In this document: in pieces, positions 12,430 to 24,096 of the stretch
Position numbering within the stretch: position 1 is the stretch's first letter
How the letters are laid out: every line of letters begins with the position of its first letter
From: Hemileia vastatrix
Taxonomy: Eukaryota > Basidiomycota > Pucciniomycetes > Pucciniales > Zaghouaniaceae
Direction: 5' to 3'
DNA length: 64,000 nt
Assembly (NCBI GenBank): GCA_030280995.1
Contig: JASXTE010000001.1
Location: 13,363,001 to 13,427,000, forward strand
Notes under the pieces: model-generated
Told to the model about the DNA's origin: nothing
The model's input: the letters and a program-made list of their open reading frames with translations, nothing else
Databases searched by the model: none
Translations under genes and position numbers: made by a program

Positions 12430-12698
12430 AAAGTGAATATTATGATATGTTAAGTGATATGTTCAAGCTTTGCTCAATCTGTGCTCAGCTCAAAATCAAA
12501 GTAATCACCAAGCTCCAAGAAACCTGTGATTGAGTTTGGTTGAACCTAGGTCCAACTGATTACCAAATCTTTGTCCAATTAATTTAAATCTGGTTTCACA
12601 ATGAACTCCCAACAGCCTTCCAACAGCTTTCCAACCACTTCCCAACATTTTTAAATTAGGGGTATTGCTAGCAATACCCCCCCAAATTTTCTGTGGTG
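12430..12698. repeat. Right terminus of a CACCA/GGTG-type DNA transposon
   Basis: The segment ends with GGTATTGCTAGCAATACC (12661-12678, a perfect palindrome), a C-run, AAATTTTCTGTGGTG and then CCT. Its last 270 bp resemble the right end of the 9.8-kb element at 57895-58156, including AAGTGAT..GTTCAA, CTCTGCTCAA-like and CCCAACAGTTTCC-like blocks. It is therefore the end of a related element whose left end is not in view. It might close the tnp2-SNF2 cluster to its left, but that pairing is only inference. Confidence 0.6.
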
Positions 12699-14300
12699 CC
12701 TACTATTATTAAATATATGAAGTTTTAACAATGGATACAGAGCCCAACCAGCTAATGGGCCCTAGAAAATATGACTGGAAGCCTTTATCAAAATTGAAAT
12801 TTGTTCAATAAATCAACCATCATAATATATAATTTAGTATTTTATTTGAGTGATAATTATCTTATTATAACTCCAACCAACATTTCCTGATAATAGATAT
12901 TTAAGATTTCAATCACTTAGTTTATACTTGACTAGAATTAATGCAAATTAGGTATAAAATTATCTCAATGGTTTTAATATAGACCTTAAATCAAAAGAAA
13001 ACAAAATAAAATTTCAATATTGAAAATCCTTCAATAATATTTAAGAATAAAAAATATACTGAGAGAAGATGATGGCACAGGTAGATCAAATACAGACCAA
13101 CCAAAAGTAATTTTCAATATTAAAAATAATTTTTTAATATTAAAGAGTCATATTAAACTATGGGTACAAACCATAATTTTTCACTTCTGATTTCCTCTGC
13201 CCAAATATTATTGCACACAGTATCTCTTTATTACTTAACCTAATCCTTTATTGCCTACAGTACTAGTTCAGAGTAAAAATTTATGAAGGCAATTGTACAT
13301 TTTGGCTTGCCAGTCATATTCATGACCAAATAAGAGTTCATATAAAATACAAGTATATTATGCATATTATGTATGCATATTTTAATCATATTACATAAAA
13401 TACTTATTGATTATTGCATATGTATATTTTTTTAAATTTCTTTTGCATATATTTTGCATTTTGCATATGCATTTTCTATTCATACTGCATATTATATGTG
13501 TACTGTATATTCATATTTTATGCATATTTCATGTGCATATTTTTTGCATATTTTATTTATATTGAATTGGAATTATGCATCTATATTTAATAAGAAATAT
13601 AAAAGATAATCAAATATTCATTATGCATGTGTATTGAATATTAAATAAGGAATATGTCATATTGCCTAGATTCATGCTTTTGGAAGGGGGGGAGCAAAGA
13701 AGTCTAAATTGGTTTCCAAAATATTTTTACTTGAAAGATTTCTACTCAATTACCCCTCAAAAAGGTTCCTCAAATATTACTTCATGGGTTACTCTAAGGT
13801 TTCTAAAAGACAACTTTCCTACCAATAAACTTTTTTTTCACCTTGTGTATGGCATAAACAATATCTCAAGTTTCCTCAACAAAAATGATGCAACAGTGGG
13901 AAGGAAACTTTGAAAATGAATGAAATATACACATGAGTAGAATTGATACCAAAATGATCTGCATTATAAAACTGTCTTTCTCTGAATCAGAACTTTTCTC
14001 AGGAGACAAATTTTCCCCAATTCTGAAGCACATTCACTTTAATGCTTAGCCAAAAATAAAATACCTATGCCAGTAGATGAGCTTAAATCATGATATTACA
14101 CAGTACTCAAAGTGTCCTTTTTAAAAATGGTCCAATGCTGAGAAGGACACTTTAAATATTCATATTATCTATTTCTTTTGTCTATACTAGTTTATCCAGT
14201 ATAAATGTCCAAAGTGTCCTTCTCAAAATTTGACTGTTTCTCACAAGGACACTTTTGACCAAGTCTGGGGCATATTAAATTTGATTTTTAACTAATAATT
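12699..14300 (+). repeat. Degenerate relative of the 9.8-kb element
   Basis: The block at about 13070-13330 (phrases such as ACCATAATTTTTCACTTCTGATTTCCTCTGC and GGCTTGCCAGTCATATT, here only indicative) matches 57280-57520 in the same order. It is followed, as there, by a tract rich in TGCATATT (13330-13620 versus 57540-57870). At 14107-14155 and 14198-14250 two imperfect hairpins begin AAAGTGTCC and end GGACACTTT, the same outer arms as the 46-bp palindromes of the 608-bp repeat. No coding region is supported here. Confidence 0.55.
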
Positions 14301-15697
14301 CAATACTAAACAGGAGAAAAAAATCAGTGAACTAGACGTCTAATTATTTTTTTGGTTTCTGGTTGTGACCCTGTATGTGATTCTGGTAACGACCCTGTCT
14401 GAGCCCAATTCCATTTATTTATCCCCTTTACACCTCACCATAATTTTTTTAGTTCCATCCATGACTTCCCCCTTATTTCTACCATTCAGTTTTGAATTTC
14501 ATAACTTCCCCTTTGTATTTTTCACTAACCCATTCCACTTCTTCAATCTTCTATTTTTATCTCTAGGATGATTTTGAGCTGAGTGCTTTCTAGTACTTTT
14601 TTGCCAAATCATATCATCAGAATCAGATTTTTAGCCAACTTCCTTATTTTCTAATTTTTCAGCAGATGGGAAACATGATAAAGGAATTTATTTATTTGAG
14701 TAAACATCATCTTCTTTTTCCTTCCCTTTCAAGAACCACTCATCCTCAGATTCTTCTGACAATGAGTGTACTGTTTTTTGAAATTTTATTTTTTTTCCAT
14801 CTTCCTCAACATTTTTTTACCTAAGAGTTTTTAAAGTTGAGCTAGATTTTTATTTATTATCAGAAGGTAGAATAGCTGTCTTAAATGTTTTATTTGAGTT
14901 ACTCTTAGATTATTATTAAAAGAGAATTTAGTAACAAAAAAAATTATCTAGCACGGATGCAATGTTCCCTAAATCTGTGTTAATTTTCATGATTGTTAAT
15001 TTAAAATTTTCTTTTTTTTTGGCTGGAGATCCCTACTCAAAACACAAATGTGAAAAAACAACACCCCACCCCTATGTATTGAAGAATATGACAAAATTAC
15101 TAGATCTAAGTGGCCCAGTAATCAATGCAGTGACAGTTTCTCACCATTATGATGATGAAAGGCAACTGGAGGTAAGGCTGGTGTAAAGGAGCGTATAGCT
15201 TGAAAAAGTTCAGCTTCAACTGAGACTCTACTATGTTAGCTAAGTGTTAAAAGAAATGCACAGTGTTTTTCTTACTACTTGTCCAAATTTTTTATTCTTC
15301 AAAAAAATACCCAAAAGTAAAAATTTGTGAAGGAAAATGAACAACTTTTCTTGCCAGTCTCAAGTATGCAATATGCAAATCAATTTTGAATATTGTCAGT
15401 ATGTCTAGTATATAAGTATGATTTAATAGTATTTATTAATGGTCCTACTACTTATTGATAAATGATTTAGTGATTAAAACTCAGGGGAAGACTAATAAAA
15501 TAGTTATACTCAAATAAAACTCACAATACTTGGATTTAAATGCGTGCTAGTGGTGGAAAATAGATAAATAGAATATAGTTATAGCTTATATAATGATAAT
15601 ATCAATGTATAAAGGCTTTATAATATATTTCTAAATGCTAATAATTGTATTTAAGTGTTTGATTGAATTGTTGTAAGTAAATGATGATGAATAACCC
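14301..15697. other. Unassigned sequence with one exon-like patch
   Basis: Mostly AT-rich with no clear gene. About 15022-15172 reads as an open plus-strand segment containing DPYSKHKCEKTTPHPYVLK, preceded by a T-run and followed by a GTAAGG donor-like site, so it could be a captured exon. A block at 15320-15380 again resembles the CTTGCCAGTC phrase of the element at 13 kb. None of this is enough to call a gene. Confidence 0.3.
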
Positions 15698-15916
15698 GTC
15701 AAATCCCTCCTTACTTATGCCAAAATCCCCTGGAGTGCACAGACCTTCAATCCAGATGAAGTCACTGCTATCCCCAGCAATTACAGCACTGTGAGGGCCC
15801 ATCACCTGCCCATGGCTTCCACTTCAAGAAGATTCAACACCCAGACCTCCAGTAAGGACCCTCCATCACAATTAATGCTAACACAGACCCAAACCACAAT
15901 TAGAAAATCCAGATAA
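15698..15916 (+). other. Short coding-like fragment, identity unknown
   Basis: A 72-codon open stretch of markedly higher GC content than its surroundings ends at a TAA at 15914. It begins around VKSLLTYAKIPWSAQTFNPD. It lacks an ATG at its left edge, so it would be an internal or last exon of a fragment. I do not recognise it, and its function is unknown. It could be cargo captured by one of the surrounding elements. Confidence 0.3.
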
Positions 15917-16568
15917 AAGCGGATACCATAAAGAAGCAGGTAAAAATAACTCATCCAAAGAGTATATAATGAAACTCAAAGCATATAAAAGAACCAAATT
16001 AGCTTTCCAAGCCCCCAATAACATCTCCAAGCATTCATATTAACCCAGTAATCATATCCCAACCCATAAATCCATGAAAACCCATCCAAGGAAGCAGATT
16101 TAAGTTGTCCAAACTGGATATATGCGCCTGAAATAGGTTTATATGCTTGTGTAGGCGTTGTGAATCAACTGGTTCTGTCCATATGACCTAAAATAAGCAG
16201 AAAAACAAAGGTTATAGGCTATTAAGAGGCTAAAACCCACTTATAGATCTAACTATACATAATATACTGCATATTTCACTGAATATGAACTTTATGTATA
16301 CATTTAAGTTATGTATGTCAATAATTACTTAATATCACTTAAGCTAAGTATATTATGACTACATTAACACCTTTATAAGTATTATTAGGCTATGGATAAG
16401 CTATTTAAACTACTATCAGCTATATAATAGTGTAATAATTATATATATATGTATTATAATCATATATATAATTGTTTTAACCTTATTCTCAAGATATAAG
16501 CTTAATTTACTTAAGGTTATCTTATTTTAAGCATAAGAAATACTCAGTCCTAGGGATATCTAGGCTGA
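15917..16568. other. AT-rich spacer before the gypsy element
   Basis: I see no gene or recognisable repeat between the coding-like fragment and the target duplication of the gypsy element. Confidence 0.4.
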
Positions 16569-16573
16569 AAAAT
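16569..16573. repeat. Target-site duplication AAAAT, left
   Basis: The five bases AAAAT precede the left LTR and are repeated exactly at 24979-24983 after the right LTR, as expected for integrase-mediated insertion. Confidence 0.9.
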
Positions 16574-17328
16574 TGTCACGCGCCACATGACACTCAAGGC
16601 AAAAGCAGCTCATTAAATCAATAATGTCGAGTCCTAAATCTATACTCGAAGTGCAGAAAGCAATTCTCCATAGCAACTGCGATTCACCTTTGTGTACTTA
16701 CTATTCAACTGCGCTAGCCTAAACTCTAAATCTAAATTAGTCAACTTCCCAATAGGGTGCCTTAGTCCTTTTCAATAAGCGACGCACAGCGCTAGGTTCA
16801 ATGAAATAGTACAGTAGTAGTTTTTCATTAAAGTTATGTTAATTAATTAAAAAGGGGTAAATTGAGCATGGACGGGTATTTAGCAAAGAGGGTCTAAGTG
16901 TATGTTAGTAATGGTCAATGGAAGGGAGGTCAATGCGAGGAGGAACAAAGGATATAAAAGGGGTTGGGTATTTGGTTCGATATTCCTTAGAATTAAATTA
17001 TAAAATCGTATTTACATTAATAGTGGTAAATCTTTAAAAGTTAAAATCATTGTTATTGTATCTTTCTTTTATTTCCTCAATATTCATTTCTAAATCCTAA
17101 ATCTTTGATTATTGAGTTTCCAACCCTTCGTGAGATCTTAAGAATTCCTATTACCTTTGAAACTAGTTTATAATCCTTCTCGAACGAACCTCGAACCTGT
17201 AGCTCTTACTTCGAGTGACTTTCGAACCATTTCCTCGAATCATTCCTCTGTGCCTCGAAGAAGCTTCTAAATCCCTCATCTCACTTTCAGGAACATCCTC
17301 GACCTTGTACGTAGGTCGTCCGGTGACA
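16574..17328 (+). repeat. 5' LTR of the gypsy element
   Basis: 755 bp, TGTCAC to GTGACA. It aligns along its whole length with 24205-24978. Compared with the right copy it reads CACATGAC for CACGTGAC and CAAGGCAAAAG for CGAGGCGAAAG near its start, which are CpG-to-CpA type differences. Confidence 0.95.
16953..16960 (+). promoter_or_regulatory. TATA box of the gypsy LTR
   Basis: TATAAAAG lies in the middle of the LTR and is kept in the right LTR (24603-24610). The transcript would start roughly 30 bp downstream. Confidence 0.6.
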
Positions 17329-17399
17329 GTATAATTTAATTCTCCATAGTTCTCATTCTTTGCACTACTACGTCCTTTTAGGTGTTTTTAAAATTTTAA

Positions 17400-18587
17400 A
17401 TGGCACCTGTTCAACGCACTCCTCCTACGGGCGCTACTACTAGAGCTCGCGCTAGAGGCAGGCCAACAGCCACAAGGTCTGTTTCCTGCACTCACTCTTT
17501 GGAACCACTCAACCTTAGGGAACGGCAACATTCAGTTCAATCTGTAGAAGACATCCCACAAGATTTTGAGGATTCTAGTGATGAAGAAGAAGGAGAGGAT
17601 ACAATGCACGAGGCACCATCCGCCCCTGCCAATCACCCTTCTGGCCAATCCTCAGAACCTGGACCATCTAACTCTCTGGAAGATTTCATGAGACTTTTCA
17701 TGAAAACCCTTTCAAATCCAACGTCTTCAGAGGGATCTAAGTTCAAAACTCCTTCTATGAAATCTCCTGACAAATTCGACGGAGATCACCCCGACAGATT
17801 GCGACCCTTCTTGCAAACCTGCAAGCTACTGTTCCATAATGACCCTCGAACCTTTAACAGTGACCGATCAAAGGTTGTTTATGCTTCTTCATTCCTAGCC
17901 GGGAAAGCAGCAAGATGGTTCGAACCTTATCTACTCATGCTTTCTTCCACAGAAACCCACTTACTTATCAATAATTGGGAAAAGTTTGAAGACCAACTTT
18001 TTACGTTGTTTGGGGACCCTAATGAAATGGAAAACGCAGAAATTGAACTTGATTTTCTTCGCATGAGTGATAATGGTAAAGCCTCTGAATATATCTCGAA
18101 CTTCAGAGCACTTCAAACTCGAGTAGGTTGGAATGATGCTGCCCTTAAGTATCATTTCAAGAAAGGACTTCCTTCGAGGATTCTGGATCAATTAAATCTT
18201 CACGGTCAGAAGATGACTGCTTTAACGGATTTAATGGATCAAACCCTCAAACTTGACGGCATTTATCAAGGACGACTTCAACATCGTCGATATGCCAACA
18301 AATCTCAAGGCCTAAATTTTAAATCGGGACCTTCTTCACACCCACGACCAAATCAATCCTCCTCGACTCAATCCAAACCCAATAAGGGAAAGGATAAACC
18401 TCGACCAAAAGGCTTGACCCCAGGCGATATCAGCAAAGTACTGGATCCTAAAGGGGAACTTAAAGAAGCTGAGAGGAAGAGACAAGCAGATAATGGGTTA
18501 TGTATGTATTGTGGGGGTAAGCACAAGTTGGAAGACTGTGTAAAGTTGAAGGAAAGAGAAGGTACTAGTTCGAAGTCAAAAAACTAG
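17400..18587 (+). CDS. Gypsy Gag polyprotein
   Basis: The 395-residue open frame is uninterrupted, unlike pol. It has a basic N-terminus, an acidic stretch (EDSSDEEEGED, about residue 55-70) and a central retrotransposon gag domain (about residues 120-290, starting KFDGDHPDRLRPFLQTCKLL and containing AARWFEPYL). A Lys/Arg-rich linker precedes a C-terminal zinc knuckle CMYCGGKHKLEDC. The knuckle is CX2CX3HX4C, one residue shorter than the usual CX2CX4HX4C. The protein should form the particle shell and bind element RNA. It ends at a TAG, and the protease frame follows in a different frame, so Gag-Pol expression is not simple read-through. Confidence 0.92.
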   Translation: MAPVQRTPPTGATTRARARGRPTATRSVSCTHSLEPLNLRERQHSVQSVEDIPQDFEDSSDEEEGEDTMHEAPSAPANHPSGQSSEPGPSNSLEDFMRLFMKTLSNPTSSEGSKFKTPSMKSPDKFDGDHPDRLRPFLQTCKLLFHNDPRTFNSDRSKVVYASSFLAGKAARWFEPYLLMLSSTETHLLINNWEKFEDQLFTLFGDPNEMENAEIELDFLRMSDNGKASEYISNFRALQTRVGWNDAALKYHFKKGLPSRILDQLNLHGQKMTALTDLMDQTLKLDGIYQGRLQHRRYANKSQGLNFKSGPSSHPRPNQSSSTQSKPNKGKDKPRPKGLTPGDISKVLDPKGELKEAERKRQADNGLCMYCGGKHKLEDCVKLKEREGTSSKSKN

Positions 18588-18601
18588 TAGATAGTTTACT
18601 T

Positions 18602-21600
18602 GTGTGCAAAGCAAACTATCTTATCTCTCCCAGTGCACAGAACCTCCATGTCTTAAGGAATGGAGTTGCCTTAAACCGCTTGAGATTCATTCTTTTTAAG
18701 GAGGATATCCCCTTCAGTTGTCTTATAGACTCTGGAGCTTCAATTTCTTTCGTTAGTTTATCTTTTGCCGAGAAGCTTCAACTAACATTTACAGATATCA
18801 ATCGAGCTCCAATCTATTTGGTCGAATCAGAGGAACCCAATATTGGGTAAGTAAGAAAGTTTTATGGGTTTTCAACTTTCCGAACTTTCCCCCCTTCGAG
18901 TGGGAATTAGAAGTCTTGGACACCCCAAGGATGGACGATACCATTCTTGGCCATGACTTTTTAACGCATTGGAACCCCGAAATTGATTGGACTAAGGGAT
19001 TGATCACCCCACGATCTAAGTATATTTCTGATTCTTCAATGCAGGTCAATAGGGAGTTAAACAACCCGCCTGACAATGTCCTGCTAGAGGACAAGTCTCT
19101 GCCAGATGACTTGCAAGCATCTGATCCTTCTCTAAATGAGCAATTGGCTAACCCTTCTAGCTCGATGACTTCACTCGAAGAGGATTTAAATTTCCTCAAA
19201 GTAATCAAATTCTGCTCTCTCAATACAGGTATACCCTCGACATATTCTCTCGAAGATGAAGAGGACAACCAAATCAATGTTGAAGCCATTAAATCAACTC
19301 TACCGGAAATCTACCACGATTTCCTCGATGTTTTCTCAATCCGTAAGGCCGATAAGTTACCACCTCATCGACCCTACGATCATCAAATAGAGTTAATAGG
19401 CCCAGTACCTCCGGCAGGTCCTGTCTATTCTTTATCAAAGGACGAATCTCAAGTTCTTTGAGACTACATTGCAGAGAATGTAGCCAAAGGTATCATCAGA
19501 GCCAGTAAATCTCCAACCGGCTCCCCTGTCCTCTTTGTAAAAAAGAAGGACGGTAGTCTTAGGTTGTGTGTTGACTATAGAAAGCTCAACACAGTCACAA
19601 AGAAGAATGCATATCCTGTTCCTCCTATGTCATTACTTCTTACCCTTTTCAATGGTGCTAATTTCTTTTCTAAAATTGATCTTAGAGGCGCTTACAATCT
19701 GATTCGCATTGCAGAAGGTCATGAACCACTGACTGAAATGCGCACCAGATTTAGTAGTTTTGAATATTTAGTTATGCCTTTTGGATTATGTAACGCACCT
19801 TCAACTTTTCAAACTTTTGTTAATGATATCTTTCAAGATGTTGTTGAACAATTTGTAGTCGTCTATTTAGATGATATTTTAATTTTCTCGAAAACACTAG
19901 ATGAACATATTCATCATGTTTGACAGGTCCTAAATCGTCTTCGAGATCATGGTCTCTACGCCAAGCATAATAAATGCGAATTCCACCTCAAATCGATTGA
20001 TTTTTTGGGTTTTACCTTGTCCACTGACGGTTTAGTCATGGATGACAAAAAAGTCCAGAAAATCCTGGAATGGCCTGAGCCCAAAAACATTAAATCGCTC
20101 CAAGGATTTTTAGGTTTTGCAAACTTCTATAGGAGATTTATTAAAGATTACTCTAAAACTATTTTTAATCTTACTTCTCTTCTTAGAAAAGACATTCCTT
20201 TTGTTTTTACTTCTACAGCACGAAAGGAATTCAAAGCACTAAAAACGGCTTTCACCACAGCCCCAATTATTCGACATTTTGATCCTTCTGCCTTGACAAT
20301 AGTTGAGACAGATGCGAGCGATTATGCTATTGCAGGGGTCATCTCCCAATTAAATCCTGAAACAAATTTGTTTCATCCTGTTGCTTTTGAGTCATGCAAA
20401 CTCATAGCCGCAGAATTAAATTATGAAATTCATGACAAAGAGCTTTTAGCTATTATCCATTGTCTTAAAAAATGGTGTTCTTTTCTTCTCAGCCTAGATA
20501 GTCCTTTTCAAATCTTAACAGATCATAATGCTTTGAAATACTTCATGTCTTCTAAAGTATTAACCAGGCGTCAAGCCAGGTGGGCTGAATTTTTGTCTGA
20601 ATTTTCTTTCTCTATTTCCTATCGCCCAGGAAAAAACTGCATTGTCCCAGATATCTTGTCACGTCGGGAAGACGTTTACCCACAGCGGGGGGACGCATTT
20701 GCTGACAAGAACTTAGCAAATGTGCAATCAATCTTCAACGAATCAATGTTAAAGACTCATCAACTTAATTCAATGACAATTCAATCTTTTCGAAATCCAC
20801 TATTCAACATCCTCGAAGCTCAGTTGAAGGACAAATATTGTTTAGGGTTAAAAGACAAAGTACTCTCGAAGCAAGGGGCCAAAAGATTTAGTATTGAATC
20901 AGGTCTATTAGTCTTTGAAGGTAGAGTAGTCATACCCGACAACAATGAGATAAAATTATGGATTTTCAACAGTTGACATGATTCTCCATTAGCTGGTCAT
21001 TTTGGGGTTGATAAAACCTACCAGTTAATAGAGAGGGATTTCTTCTGGCCAGGTATGACCAGGGAAATCAAGGCCTATATAAAAGCTTGTTACGAATGTA
21101 ATAGGAATAAGGCTCCCCGTCACCGGAAGCATGGGTTGCTTTAACCACTTCCTATTCCCTCTAAACCTTGGGAATCTTTATTGATGGATTTCATTTCTCA
21201 ACTCCCTATTTCTAATGATTTTGATGCTATATTAGTAATAGTAGATAGATTTTCAAAAATGTCTATTTTCATAAAAACCACTACTACTGCTACAGCAGAA
21301 GATTTGTCAAAATTGTTTCTAGAATATGTATTTTCTAAACACGGCTTACCAAATGATATTATTTCAGATAGAGGCTCATTGTTTGTATCCACATTCTGGA
21401 CCCAACTGTGTCGACAACTCAATATCACAAGGAACCTCTCCATGGCTTATCACCCTGAAACTGATGGTCAAACAGAAAGAGTTAACCAAATCCTCGAACA
21501 ATATCTTTGAATGTATGTCAGTTACCAACAAGACGATTGGACCACATAGTTACCATTGGCCGAATTTGCTTATAATAACTCAACTCATTCTTCGACACGA

Positions 21601-22233
21601 CAATCTCCCTTCGAAACCATTTATGGACTACATCCTTGATTCAACTCAATCCATGTAGGAACTAATCATCCTGCGGAACATTATCTTTGAACTATATCAC
21701 GACTTCAAGAAGAACTTAAAACAAATTTGGAATCAGCGATTCGAAGATACAAGGAACAGGCCAACAAACATCGACAATCTGCTCCTTCCTTTAAACCAGG
21801 CGACAAAGTATGGCTCGACGCACGAAACATTCGAACAACACGACCATCAAAGAAACTGGCTGAAAAGTGCTTGGGACCATTCGAAATCGACTCTGAAGTT
21901 TCTAAAACTGCATTTTGACTCAAGTTACCTCCTAAATGGCAGGCGATTCACCCTGTTTTCCATGTATCTCTCCTGGAACTGGCTCGAGAAATATACCCGG
22001 GCAAGAACCAACCCCCTCTGGAACCGGTTGAAGTAGAAGATCATCTAGAGTGGGAAGTAAGTTGTATCCTTAATTCAGGAATATGCAAAAGGAAACTTCA
22101 ATACCTCGTGGAATGGGAAGGCTTCCTCAATGACTCAGACAAAACATCCTGGGAACCAGCCATCAATGTTTCTAACGCCCCTGAACTCCTAAAATCGTTT
22201 CATTTGAAATATCCTTTAAAACCAAAACCTTAA
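18602..22233 (+). pseudogene. Gypsy Pol (PR-RT-RNaseH-IN-chromodomain), nine stops
   Basis: The protease region has the active-site triad in LIDSGAS (about 18720). A frame change near 18848 leads to the main frame. Reverse transcriptase follows (19500-19925) with the catalytic YLDD. RNase H (20290-20680) has ETDAS, the KELLA glutamate, TDHNALKYF and PDILSR. Integrase (20970-21700) has an HHCC-like finger (HDSPLAGH, CYEC) and the DDE residues in MDFISQLP, ISDRGSLF and TDGQTERVNQ. A C-terminal chromodomain (about 22045-22200, YLVEWEGFLNDSD..SWEP) would target insertion to modified histones. In-frame stops lie at 19459, 19921, 20974, 21508, 21637, 21688 and 21916 (TGA), 21142 (TAA) and 21547 (TAG). 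Each is one C-to-T or G-to-A step from a plausible family residue. Activity is not expected. Confidence 0.93.
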
Positions 22234-23149
22234 AATTTCTTTTATTTAAAATTTTCTTTTCTTTTTCTTTCTTTCTTTAAAATCTAAACACTACTTAAAT
22301 TTCTTAGCCTTGTTTTCTCTTTTCTCTCTTTTCTTTTTTTTCTTTTTTTTCTTTCTTCTACTTCTATATAATTTTTCTCAAAAAACCAACTAAAAGTAAA
22401 ATCAAAAGTAAAATTAAATAAAATAAAATAAAATAAAATAAATAGAATAAACATAAACAATCAAAGTAAAAATAAAATAAATAGAATAAACATAAATAAT
22501 AAAATAAAATAAAAAAAAAACTCTTAAATCTCTCTAAATATTTTCTTTCTTTTCTCTTTTTCAATTCTCTAAAAATACATTCTTTTCTTAAATTTAAAAA
22601 TTCTCTTTAAAATTTTCTCCTCTGAAAATTTATTCTCTCTTTAAAATTTTCTTTTCTTCAAACCATCAAATCTTGTACGGCACAACCATTTCCTCGAACT
22701 TAACTTCAACCTCTAAATCTCCCTATAATAATTCTTATAACAAATAATTCTTCTTTTCAAATTCTCTTTAAATTTTAAATTCTGTTTTTTCTTTTCTTTC
22801 TTCTTCCTCTCTTTTCAACTAAAATTTCTTAAAAAAAAAATAATAATAATTAAATTCTCAATTTAACAAACTCATCTCAATCACAAACCGTTTCTTTTTC
22901 TCTCTCTTTTCTTACATAAAATTTTCCTTTTAAAACCTTAAAATTTCCTTCAATTAAACAACTTTTTTCTTTCTTTAAATTTCTTCTTTCAAACTCTAAA
23001 ATTTTTTATTTAAACTTCTTTTTTCTTTTTCTCTCTCTCCCAAATCTTATAAAATTAATAATATTCACCTACAATAAAAAATAAAATAAAATAAAATAAA
23101 ATAAAACTAAAATACAAATTTTTCTACTTCTTTACATCTCCTTTTCATT
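22234..23149. other. Low-complexity pyrimidine- and A-rich tract inside the gypsy element
   Basis: Long CTTT/TTCT runs alternate with (AAAAT)n microsatellites at about 22412-22445 and 23073-23107. The tract separates the end of pol from the antisense gene and contains no supported coding region. Confidence 0.6.
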
Positions 23150-24096
23150 TCAAATTTTTTCTTTTAATTTTTCGCAAACCAATCTTTTCATTTTCTCCAT
23201 AACTACCCTTATCTCCTTCCTGCATTTCTCAAATACCTCCTCTCCTACCCGAACCACCTCTCCAATCTCCAAGAGCTCCTCTGCCACGTCGAAGGAAGCA
23301 GCGTCGATAATTGTGTCGACCTCCCCACATAACTCTTCCGCGAACCTTACTCGTCGACCTTGACGAGGTTTCTTCGACCACACCTGGTCCAGGGTATCTT
23401 CAGGTTCTTCAACTACATCCGTGGCCGGAGGGTTTGCCTCAGTTGGTATAACCGGCGCAGGCTCCCCAATCGGGTCTTCAAGGGTATTCGATGTCTAAAC
23501 AAAACTCATCAGTAACTTCATCCTTAAAAATAACAATTAAAAACTTACGTCGAAGATGGGGTCAGGCTCTAAAAATAACCTTGCGCCACCTCGACCTCTG
23601 CCTCTCTCTCCTCCTTGTCGTCTTCGATGACCACCCGTCGTTTCTTGGGTGCCCGCCCTGGAACAGGGACTTCATCTTCATCTTCCTCCACCAACTCGTC
23701 AACCTCTTCCTCAACACCTCGCTTCGAACTCGTGGCCTGGGTTACCCAGGTTGAGATATCGTTATTTAATTCCTTATCATTTTCCCCCACCGATTGTTCA
23801 TCTTCAATCAAGATATCCAAAATGTCTTCGACCACCTCTTTGGTTTTAGGGATTACCCAAAACTTGGTCTTGGTGAATCGTTTTTCGATCTCTGCGTTCT
23901 TCGTCAACGCATTGCACGCCACTCGTCGCCAACAGCAAAACTCGCATTTCTGGCAAGGGCCTCGAGTTGCAGTACTTTCGACACAGAAATATTCCATGCT
24001 TTCACAAGCCGTGCAAGTTTGTGAAAATTGTCGCATAATCATTCCCCCATCTGCTTTAGGGTGTGGAGGCGTAGGTGTGGGAGTAGGACAGTTCAT
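23150..24096 (-). CDS. Antisense accessory gene of the gypsy element
   Basis: An ATG at 24096 opens a 175-residue frame with a Thr/Pro-rich start and a cysteine-rich motif (TCTACESMEYFC then PCQKCEFCCWRRVAC, about residues 30-65). An acidic region and a basic patch (PKKRRV) follow. A GTAAGT-TTAG intron of 54 bp (23495-23548) leads to a second exon with SKKPRQGRRVRF and a charged, helix-like C-terminus. Joining the exons in frame needs one base of slippage in a T-run near 23575, probably a mutation. GC content and codon quality are clearly above the surrounding tract. The Cys motif could bind zinc or nucleic acid. It runs opposite to gag-pol, upstream of the right LTR. I do not know its function. 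Confidence 0.55.

Noticed and set aside
17329..17360. tRNA primer-binding site after the gypsy left LTR
   Set aside because: No TGG-starting stretch complementary to a tRNA 3' end is visible within a few bases of the LTR.
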